Source: CANJSG01 sp038203875 (GTDB lineage Bacteria > Verrucomicrobiota > Verrucomicrobiia > Limisphaerales > CANJSG01). From it: a stretch of 6,641 nucleotides of DNA. Below are positions 1 to 6,641 of the stretch, one piece after another. Both the position numbers and the translations under genes were made by a program. How positions within the stretch are numbered: position 1 is the first letter of the stretch; the number at the start of each line of letters is the position of its first letter. Location of the stretch: assembly GCA_038203875.1 (NCBI GenBank), contig JBBRDN010000224.1:1-6641 (forward strand), written 5' to 3'. The notes beneath the pieces were generated by a model. The model did not search any database, was not told the origin of the DNA, and was given only the letters and a program-made list of their open reading frames with translations.

Positions 1-759
1 GGTCATTCCGTTCCGGGCGTCGTCACCGGCAAACCGGTCGGCCTCGGTGGTTCGCTAGGTCGGCGTGAGAGCACAGGACGCGGCGTCGGGTATCTCATCA
101 ACCGTGCGATGGACACGCTCGAAATGGACCCGGCGAAATGCACGGCGGTGATCCAGGGATTTGGCAACGTCGGTTCCATCACGGCCTATTCGCTGGCCAA
201 ATACGGCGTGAAGATCACCGGCGTCAGCGACGTGTCCGGCGGCATCTACAACCCGGGAGGACTCGACCTGGTCAAACTCCGGGAACACCTCGCCAAGACG
301 CGGTCGCTGGAAGGCTTCGGCGAAGGTGAACTGGTCTCCAACGAAGCGCTGCTCGAACTGCCATGCGACGTCCTCGTGCCCGCCGCGCTGGAACGTCAGA
401 TCACCGGGGAGAACGCGAGGCGTCTCAAGTGCCGCATCCTCGCCGAGGGCGCCAATGGCCCGACCACGCCCGACGCCGACCTCGTCCTCGATCAGCGCGA
501 GGACGTCTTCGTGATCCCCGACATCCTCTGCAACGCGGGCGGCGTGATCGTCTCCTACTTCGAGTGGGTGCAGGATCTGCAGAGCTTCTTTTGGTCCGAG
601 TCCGAGGTGATGGACAAACTGTTCCGCATCCTCGAGGGCTCGTTCCATCAGACCCTCCAGCTCAGCCGCAAGGAGAAGATCTCCATGCGCGCCGCTGCCC
701 TGACGCTCGGCATCAAGCGCGTCCGCGACGCGAAACAGATGCGCGGGTTGTTTCCGTGA
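1..759 (+). CDS. gdhA: Glutamate dehydrogenase, C-terminal part (5' end outside the window)
   Basis: The frame is open from base 1 to a TGA at 757-759, giving 252 residues of a family that is usually about 410-450 long, so roughly the N-terminal 40 percent, including the catalytic lysine region, is missing. The enzyme interconverts glutamate and 2-oxoglutarate plus ammonium with NAD(P), in the cytoplasm. Visible in order (partial numbering): TGKPVGLGGSLGR and STGRG near residues 9-28, typical of the GDH domain junction; the dinucleotide-binding glycine motif GFGNVG at 53-58; SDVSGGIYNP after the second strand; AEGANGPTTPDAD, which separates GDH from leucine and phenylalanine dehydrogenases; and PDILCNAGGVIVSYFEWVQ. 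The C-terminus is complete. I cannot decide NAD versus NADP preference. The next gene is convergent and overlaps its last 47 bases. The family call is firm; the symbol is conventional. Confidence 0.95.
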   Translation, partial: GHSVPGVVTGKPVGLGGSLGRRESTGRGVGYLINRAMDTLEMDPAKCTAVIQGFGNVGSITAYSLAKYGVKITGVSDVSGGIYNPGGLDLVKLREHLAKTRSLEGFGEGELVSNEALLELPCDVLVPAALERQITGENARRLKCRILAEGANGPTTPDADLVLDQREDVFVIPDILCNAGGVIVSYFEWVQDLQSFFWSESEVMDKLFRILEGSFHQTLQLSRKEKISMRAAALTLGIKRVRDAKQMRGLFP

Positions 760-1048
760 GTGGGCGTTTCTTTCGGCCGTAGTTAGCGAAGGCCAAAATG
801 AAGGCGACGTTGAAGGCGGCAGCAAGCGTCAAGTGCAGCAGGCCCCCCTTGCTGCTTTCCGTGTAGTCTTCAGCCATCGCCTTGGCAACGGCTTTATCGA
901 GCTCTGCTTTCGGACCGTCCTTATGTGTTTCTAAGGCGAGTCGAACCCGTGGTCCCACGGGTGAGGAACCGCCGCGAGGCATCAAGACCAAGGCCGCTTC
1001 GGTGGCAAGCACCAGAAGCAGGATCATCCAGGAGATCGTCTTTTTCAT
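713..1048 (-). CDS. Small two-helix membrane protein, unknown function
   Basis: Encodes 111 residues with no family I recognise. The start is the ATG at 1046-1048, giving MKKTISW; a longer reading from a TTG at 1067-1069 adds seven unremarkable residues, and neither start has a strong Shine-Dalgarno. The first hydrophobic segment (about residues 5-23) follows a KK pair and could be an uncleaved anchor or signal. Residues 24-67 are a charged, Ala/Lys-rich hydrophilic stretch. The second hydrophobic segment (about 69-89) is followed by GRKKRP. By the positive-inside rule both ends would be cytoplasmic and the middle periplasmic. The last 15 residues (97-111) are read antisense to the end of the glutamate dehydrogenase gene and are basic and low in complexity, so the C-terminus may have been extended by loss of an earlier stop. 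The two well-formed helices in the right places argue for a real gene. Confidence 0.7.
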   Translation of the reverse strand: MKKTISWMILLLVLATEAALVLMPRGGSSPVGPRVRLALETHKDGPKAELDKAVAKAMAEDYTESSKGGLLHLTLAAAFNVAFILAFANYGRKKRPLTETTRASVSRRGRA

Positions 1049-1154
1049 ACCCGGTGTCAGAGACGCCAAAGACGCCGATCGGCTGCGGTGTTTATTCTCC
1101 GCACGACAACGGTTGGGTCGCTCCTACGAAGCTGCGAGATCAATAGCCTGGAAC

Positions 1155-1178
1155 GTTGATCAACATGTCGGATACATG
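1155..1178. repeat. Two adjoining short inverted repeats
   Basis: GTTGATCAAC at 1155-1164 is a perfect 10-bp palindrome. CATGT (1164-1168) and ACATG (1174-1178) form a second inverted repeat around CGGAT. They lie between the ABC-F gene end and the start of the small membrane gene, about 107-130 bp upstream of that start, where operator sites could be. Palindromes this short arise by chance, so no function is assigned. Confidence 0.3.
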
Positions 1179-1190
1179 GACCTGCTCTAA

Positions 1191-1219
1191 TACGCGACTA
1201 GGTGTCCAGTCGTAGCGTA
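1191..1219. repeat. Imperfect inverted repeat downstream of the ABC-F gene
   Basis: TACGCGACT (1191-1199) pairs with AGTC (1208-1211) and GCGTA (1215-1219), giving nine pairs with a 3-nt bulge (GTA) and an 8-nt loop. It begins 17 bp past the ABC-F stop codon in that gene's direction, a position that fits a transcript end or 3' stabilising hairpin. No T-run follows on the minus strand, so it is not a classical intrinsic terminator. Confidence 0.4.
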
Positions 1220-1235
1220 GCCGGACTTGCCTGAA

Positions 1236-3149
<1,914 letters not shown>

Positions 3150-3242
3150 GCGAGCCGCGGAGCCTAGCGATTCGCCGGCGCACGTCTACGGGGCAGTTGA
3201 TCGATGCACGTTCAAGGTTCCATGTGGCAAATGTTCACCGGA

Positions 3243-3262
3243 GGAAACAAAGCCTTGTTTCC
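3243..3262. repeat. Perfect 8-bp hairpin in the divergent spacer
   Basis: GGAAACAA (3243-3250) and TTGTTTCC (3255-3262) are exact inverted repeats around AGCC. The element is 93 bp upstream of the ABC-F TTG start and 308 bp upstream of the protease start. It overlaps the possible -35 hexamer TTGTTT, so it could be an operator for the rightward promoter or a leader hairpin for the ABC-F mRNA. No T-run follows on either strand, so a classical terminator is unlikely. Confidence 0.55.
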
Positions 3263-3357
3263 CGGACGGATTCGGCTACTGAAGCGGCAGTTCTTTTCAT
3301 AGGCCGGGAGCGACACGTTTTCCGGCGAGAGAGTCTTCCGCAGTGCGAGGACTCGGG

Positions 3358-3468
3358 CTTCCTTTCGAACACGACCAATTTTCTCACGGAGCCTCCTCGG
3401 CGCGCGATGCAATCGCGCGTCCAGGTGTGCTTTCGTGAGAGGCTACTTGGTCGTGGCCTGAAAGGGAG
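3358..3468 (+). repeat. Long nested imperfect hairpin upstream of the protease gene; possible structured leader or small RNA
   Basis: Successive arms pair concentrically: 3358-3366 with 3460-3468 (9 pairs); 3370-3378 CACGACCAA with 3447-3455 TTGGTCGTG (9, perfect); 3382-3391 with 3431-3440 (10, including TCTCACG/CGTGAGA); 3395-3397 with 3423-3425 (3); 3399-3408 with 3412-3421 (10, apical CGCGCGAT/ATCGCGCG, loop GCA). This gives about 41 pairs in 111 nt. The four non-Watson-Crick pairs (3360/3466, 3389/3433, 3391/3431, 3400/3420) are all G.U in the + strand RNA and would be C.A in the minus strand RNA, which favours a rightward transcript. Weaker pairing may extend it to 3327-3492. It ends 102 nt before the protease ATG. 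Alternatives are a degenerate miniature transposon or a stand-alone small RNA. No conserved RNA family was recognised. Confidence 0.6.
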
Positions 3469-3556
3469 GTGCGCTTGCGACGCGCCTCTCTCTTCAATTT
3501 CAGGGGCCATGGGAATCCGAGTCCGGGCATTAGGAAGTCCGGAAACCAAATCAACC

Positions 3557-3565
3557 GGGAAGGGA
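3557..3565 (+). promoter_or_regulatory. Ribosome-binding site of the protease gene
   Basis: The purine-rich GGGAAGGGA ends five bases before the ATG at 3571. It decides the start: the in-frame ATG at 3469 would add 34 basic, non-hydrophobic residues in front of a clear signal peptide and lies within the edge of the long hairpin region. Confidence 0.75.
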
Positions 3566-3570
3566 AACAC

Positions 3571-5838
3571 ATGAAGAAACCGATCATCAGCACCATCCGG
3601 AGAATGGCTGCGGCCGTTCTCATCTTGGCATCGGGCCTGGCCGTTGAGGCCCAGCAGTCCACCGCCAAGGAACCATCGCTGCCGCCCTTGCCGCCGGGCC
3701 TGCCTGCGGACACGGCCAAGGCCGCGCCCGCGAAACAGCCCACCGAGCAGGAGAAGGCGGCGGTAAAGGAAGCAAACGAAGCAGCCAAGATGGATCGGCT
3801 ACGGCTGCTCTCCGAGTTTGAAAAGAAACGCCATATCCCTCTCAAGACGCCCGACGGCGAGGCCGCGACGCTCACGGCCCTCCCCGATTCAAGCCGGGCA
3901 CGCCTTCGCGACATCGCGGCGGCGGCCTCCGAACAACACCTACTTGAGAAGGCGCAGGTTGACCAATGGCTGGACCAGCAGGCGAAAGCGGGGGCGCCTT
4001 ACCGGGGCAAACGCCCGCTGCTGATCGACGGGGGCCGTCCTGTTTATTCCGAATCGCGCAGCCTGCAATCCGCGCAGTTGTCCAAGGTGGATCGTGTCTG
4101 GCCCGGTGGGGCCGCCGGGCTGAACCTGAGCGGAAACGCTTTCAAGGTCGGAGTCTGGGAGGAGCTGTATCCGCTCCGTGAGCACCCGGAGTATGCCGGA
4201 CGAGTGGTGGAGATGGACAATGCCGCCGGATACATCGATACGAATGCCCATGCGACCTTGGTGGTTGGGACTATCGCAGCAAGCGGCATCAATTCGTCAG
4301 CAAAAGGGATGGCATTCGAAGCATCTGTTCTGATGTATGACACGGAGAACGGGGATATCGCTGAGATGTCCTTGGCCGCAGCAACCAACCTTTTGCAGGT
4401 ATCGAACCATTCCTACGGAATCCGACATGGCTGGGTATATCTCGATTTTTTTGATCCGGGTCCTGCTTGGGTATTTAGCGGCGATGCGGCTCAGTCGCTC
4501 TTTGAGGACAGCAAATTTGGAAAGTATAGTGAACGGTCCCGGCAGTATGACAGTCTGGTTTCGGCCGCTCTATTCTACCTTCCAGTTGTTGCCATTGGCA
4601 ATGATCGTGGAACGACGGTTCCGCCAAGCCCCGGAGAACCTCCGCGCTACGGCTACTACCGTTTCTATTTTCCTCCCAACGGCACGACCAACGTCTGGCC
4701 CTATCCGAACCTTACGGCCACGGTGGGCGACGAAGGAGGTTACGACACCACTCCCAGTGACGCGACGGCCAAGAACATCCTAACCGTCGGGGCAGTCGAT
4801 TCGGGAGGTTTCGTGGCCTTTTATAGCAGTTTTGGGCCGACGGACGACGGACGGATCAAGCCTGACCTTGTGGCTCAGGGCACCGGCGTTTACGGAAGCA
4901 CGGTTTCGAGCGGGCAGCCAACGTATGGAGCCAATACGGGAACCAGCTTTGCTGCGCCCGCCGTAACTGGAGGAATTTCCCTGCTGGCTCAGCACTACGG
5001 GCAACTTTACGGGACCAACCGGCAACCATGGGCTTCTACTCTCAAAGGGCTGACCCTGCACACGGCAACCGATGTCGCGCAGATGGGTCCCGACTACCAG
5101 ACAGGCTGGGGCCTGTTGAACGTCGAGAGCGCCGCCCTGCTGTTGAGTTCCAACACGCTGTTCAGCTCCCGAAGTCACCTGAAACAATGCTATCTGGCCA
5201 ACGGAGGCAGTGTTGAATTCAAGGTTTGGGTAACCAACGGGAGCAGCCCACTGAAGGTGACGATTTGTTGGACCGATCCAGTGGGTCCGTCATCGCCCAC
5301 GACACTCGACTGGACGAACTCGGTCCTCGTGAACGACCTCGACGTGCGAGTGACTACACCGTCTGAACAGACCTGCTTCCCGTATGTGCTGAACCCGGAT
5401 TTCGCCAACAAGTCCTACTCCGTCCGTGCCCAGCCTGCCGTCAAGGCCGACAACCATTTCGACAATGTGGAGCAGGTCGTCGTTGGGGTTCCGGAAGAGG
5501 GCTGGCATACCGTCCGCGTCACCCACAAGGGCACGCTGCGAAACGCCGAAGGCCAGCCGCTTTCACAGCAGGCGGTCTCCGTGTTCCTTTCCGGCAACAG
5601 CCCGCAGCCGAAACCTCCCCTCGTCCTCGGTTCCGTCCTGCTGCCGAGTGGAGCGATCGGGTTGATGTGGAACGCCGTCGTGGGCCAAGGCTACCGCATC
5701 CAGACCAAGGACGACCTCAACTTGACGGGATGGACAGACGTTCCCGGAGACTACGTCGCATCCCAGCAGACTGTGGCCGTGGAGTTGCCAGCACCGCCGT
5801 CCGGAATGAGGTTCTACCGCATCATTGAAACGGAGTAA
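3571..5838 (+). CDS. Secreted subtilisin-family (S8) serine peptidase with Glu in place of the catalytic Asp
   Basis: A 755-residue preproprotein predicted to be exported. Residues 1-27 are a signal peptide (MKKPIISTIRR, hydrophobic core, likely cut after VEA). A Pro/Ala-rich then helical charged stretch to about 165 is probably the propeptide. The catalytic domain covers about 170-535. His227 sits in NAHATLVVGT, the oxyanion Asn344 in AIGNDRG, and the nucleophile Ser459 in NTGTSFAAP. In related proteases the catalytic Asp lies in a VWDGG or EWDGG motif; here the aligned stretch is VWEEL with Glu197, and the following H-x-E-Y-x-G-R-V aligns without a gap. The beta-sandwich at about 545-665 (ICWTDP, LVNDLDVRV, DNVEQVVV, VRVTHKG) is the usual companion of this subtilase group. 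A short C-terminal beta domain (684-755) has YRIQTKDDLNLTGWT and ends FYRIIETE. The next gene follows after 5 nt. The fold is certain; activity is uncertain because of Glu197. Confidence 0.93.
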   Translation: MKKPIISTIRRMAAAVLILASGLAVEAQQSTAKEPSLPPLPPGLPADTAKAAPAKQPTEQEKAAVKEANEAAKMDRLRLLSEFEKKRHIPLKTPDGEAATLTALPDSSRARLRDIAAAASEQHLLEKAQVDQWLDQQAKAGAPYRGKRPLLIDGGRPVYSESRSLQSAQLSKVDRVWPGGAAGLNLSGNAFKVGVWEELYPLREHPEYAGRVVEMDNAAGYIDTNAHATLVVGTIAASGINSSAKGMAFEASVLMYDTENGDIAEMSLAAATNLLQVSNHSYGIRHGWVYLDFFDPGPAWVFSGDAAQSLFEDSKFGKYSERSRQYDSLVSAALFYLPVVAIGNDRGTTVPPSPGEPPRYGYYRFYFPPNGTTNVWPYPNLTATVGDEGGYDTTPSDATAKNILTVGAVDSGGFVAFYSSFGPTDDGRIKPDLVAQGTGVYGSTVSSGQPTYGANTGTSFAAPAVTGGISLLAQHYGQLYGTNRQPWASTLKGLTLHTATDVAQMGPDYQTGWGLLNVESAALLLSSNTLFSSRSHLKQCYLANGGSVEFKVWVTNGSSPLKVTICWTDPVGPSSPTTLDWTNSVLVNDLDVRVTTPSEQTCFPYVLNPDFANKSYSVRAQPAVKADNHFDNVEQVVVGVPEEGWHTVRVTHKGTLRNAEGQPLSQQAVSVFLSGNSPQPKPPLVLGSVLLPSGAIGLMWNAVVGQGYRIQTKDDLNLTGWTDVPGDYVASQQTVAVELPAPPSGMRFYRIIETE
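5832..5835 (+). promoter_or_regulatory. Ribosome-binding site of the PEP-CTERM gene, inside the protease gene end
   Basis: GGAG lies eight bases before the ATG at 5844 and is part of the last sense codons of the protease gene, just ahead of its TAA at 5836-5838. Ribosomes finishing the protease would uncover or reuse this site, so translational coupling is plausible. Confidence 0.6.
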
Positions 5839-5843
5839 CAAAC

Positions 5844-6518
5844 ATGAAAAACATCTTTTGGCTGGCTGTATGCCTAATAGTCACTTTACCGGATCAAGCA
5901 CACGGTCAGGGCTCCATTGTCTATTTTGGTCCGGCAGGCATCTCGGTCAACGCCATCTACGGCGACAACTACCATGCGGCCATCGACGTGGACCGTGACG
6001 GCAAAACGGACTTCATGTTGAACTACTCTTCCAGAGATTTCTCACTAACTCCGACGAACGGCAATGCGACCGTGTCATCCGTCCCTCCGGTTAACCGATA
6101 TGGTGATGCAGCCGCATTAAGTCCAGGAGCAGAAATCTCCCGGACCCTGCCGGCGGGCCAAGAATGGAGGGTCGCAATTCCATTTTATCTTCCGACAGGC
6201 GAGTTGTTCGGAGTCACCGGGACCGCCATTGGTTCGATCCGGACCCTTGGCCAAGGGATCGCGATCGTCGGCCCGTTCGCGGGCATAGAGGCGTTCCTCG
6301 GGTTCCGTATCACTCAGGCGGACGGAGACCACTACGGCTGGATGCGGATGGACATGATTCGCGGCTACGGCGGTCAAGTCGTCAACGTGAGCGAGTGGGC
6401 CTACAACACCGTCCCCGGCCAGCCCATCACGGCGGGTCAGGTGCCGGAGCCTTCCATATATGCGTTGCTCGGTGTGGGCGCGCTTTGCCTGTGGAGGTTC
6501 CGCCGTCACCGGTCCTGA
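5844..6518 (+). CDS. PEP-CTERM sorting-domain protein, exported
   Basis: A 224-residue protein with no recognised enzyme domain. Residues 1-22 form a signal peptide ending AHG-Q. DVDRDGKTD (48-56) resembles a calcium-binding DxDxDG loop. The central part is beta-rich, and FLGFRI followed by HYGWMRMD (163-170) and WAYNTVPGQPI (185-195) is a pattern I associate with secreted PEP-CTERM proteins of Verrucomicrobia. The tail is a textbook PEP-CTERM signal: VPEPS (200-204), a hydrophobic helix (about 206-218), and a basic end RFRRHRS. Such tails are recognised by exosortase, which is thought to cut near the PEP motif during sorting to the cell surface. Start choice is supported by GGAG at 5832-5835. 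Being 5 nt behind the protease gene suggests one operon. It may be a partner, inhibitor or substrate of the protease, but the sequence does not show which. No exosortase gene is in the window. Confidence 0.88.
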   Translation: MKNIFWLAVCLIVTLPDQAHGQGSIVYFGPAGISVNAIYGDNYHAAIDVDRDGKTDFMLNYSSRDFSLTPTNGNATVSSVPPVNRYGDAAALSPGAEISRTLPAGQEWRVAIPFYLPTGELFGVTGTAIGSIRTLGQGIAIVGPFAGIEAFLGFRITQADGDHYGWMRMDMIRGYGGQVVNVSEWAYNTVPGQPITAGQVPEPSIYALLGVGALCLWRFRRHRS

Positions 6519-6641
6519 CCCGCCTTGCGCCTCCAGACGCTCATCAACACCAACGGCAATGTGCTGGTAAGCTGGCCGAGCGTGGTGGGACAGCGTTACC
6601 GGATGGAATACAAAGACGACCTGAACGTGACGAATTGGACG
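6519..6641 (+). pseudogene. Orphan copy of the protease C-terminal beta domain, no clear start, cut by window edge
   Basis: The frame of the PEP-CTERM gene stays open after its TGA (6516-6518) to the window end and encodes 41 residues, including VVGQRYRMEYKDDLNVTNWT. Aligned without gaps to residues 684-722 of the upstream protease, 18 of 39 positions are identical, rising to 15 of 23 in the core (from W at 6573-6575). There is no in-frame ATG before 6603, a TTG at 6525-6527 lacks a ribosome-binding site, and there is no signal peptide. It could be the remnant of a decayed secreted protein, a domain left by recombination, or a gene using the TTG. Because it runs off the edge, this cannot be settled here. 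Confidence 0.45.

Larger units (their letters stand above)
3150..3570. other. Divergent intergenic region between the ABC-F and protease genes
   Basis: This 421-bp spacer must hold the promoters for both flanking operons. I see no convincing gene in it: the open frames carry no recognisable domain and no start with good spacing. A possible + strand promoter is TTGTTT (3255-3260) with TACTGA (3277-3282), 16 bp apart, but the -10 matches consensus poorly. The region's clear content is structural: the perfect hairpin at 3243-3262 and the long nested hairpin at 3358-3468. GTCCGG occurs twice (3521-3526, 3537-3542) just before the protease ribosome-binding site. Confidence 0.6.

Noticed and set aside
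55..825. 256-residue open frame on the minus strand across glutamate dehydrogenase
   Set aside because: It is the antisense shadow of strongly conserved dehydrogenase codons in GC-rich DNA, with no recognisable domain.
1049..1235. CRISPR array, tRNA or intrinsic terminator in the gap after the ABC-F gene
   Set aside because: There are no regularly spaced repeats, no tRNA-like arms or T-loop, and no T-run behind the hairpin at 1191-1219.
3358..3468. Long hairpin as an integron attC site, 4.5S/SRP RNA or 6S RNA
   Set aside because: The ends lack the RYYYAAC and GTTRRRY boxes of attC. The conserved SRP apical motif (GGAAGGAAGCAGC region) is absent. A 6S-like outline is loosely possible with the weak outer pairing, but no defining central bubble or conserved bases could be shown.
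3469..3570. N-terminal extension of the protease from the ATG at 3469
   Set aside because: It adds 34 basic, non-hydrophobic residues before a typical signal peptide, has no better ribosome-binding site, and overlaps the structured region. The ATG at 3571 has GGGAAGGGA at good spacing.
3197..3574. 125-residue open frame in the divergent spacer, + strand
   Set aside because: No domain, no plausible ribosome-binding site, and it runs through both inverted repeats. The arm pairing explains the base pattern better than coding.
5844..6641. PEP-CTERM gene and following domain as one read-through protein
   Set aside because: A PEP-CTERM signal works at the extreme C-terminus, and I see no read-through signal or selenocysteine element. 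A single fused protein is therefore unlikely.

Overview
The window looks like a chromosomal piece of a GC-rich bacterium, most likely a Verrucomicrobiota member or a close relative. Three things point that way: a PEP-CTERM exosortase-type tail, a C-terminal beta-sandwich carrying the pattern YR-x3-KDDLN-x-T-x-WT (seen twice), and a 7-bp CGTCCAA tandem repeat of a kind I recall from Verrucomicrobia genomes. The taxonomic call is inference; no rRNA or other marker is present.

Layout. 1-759 (+) is the C-terminal part of a hexameric-type glutamate dehydrogenase, cut by the left edge. Convergent with it, and overlapping its last 47 bases, is a small two-helix membrane protein of unknown function (713-1048, -). 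A 187-bp gap with three short inverted repeats follows. Then comes a complete Uup-type ABC-F ATPase (1236-3149, -) with a TTG start and a 7-bp repeat array read in frame in its linker. A 421-bp divergent spacer (3150-3570) holds no gene but contains two clear inverted repeats. One is a perfect 8-bp hairpin. The other is a long nested imperfect hairpin of about 110 nt whose only non-Watson-Crick stem pairs are G.U in the + strand RNA.

The right half is a secretion unit on the + strand: a 755-residue exported subtilisin-family (S8) protease (3571-5838) followed 5 nt later by a 224-residue PEP-CTERM protein (5844-6518). The two are almost certainly co-transcribed and possibly translationally coupled. 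The protease keeps the catalytic His, Ser and oxyanion Asn, but the position of the catalytic Asp is a Glu. Directly after the PEP-CTERM stop codon, in the same frame, the sequence encodes a domain resembling the protease's own C-terminus, with no convincing start of its own; it runs off the window.

The left half is housekeeping (nitrogen metabolism, ribosome-associated ATPase). The right half is envelope or secreted biology. The most unusual elements are the long hairpin upstream of the protease, the Asp-to-Glu change in the protease, and the orphan domain copy at the right edge.
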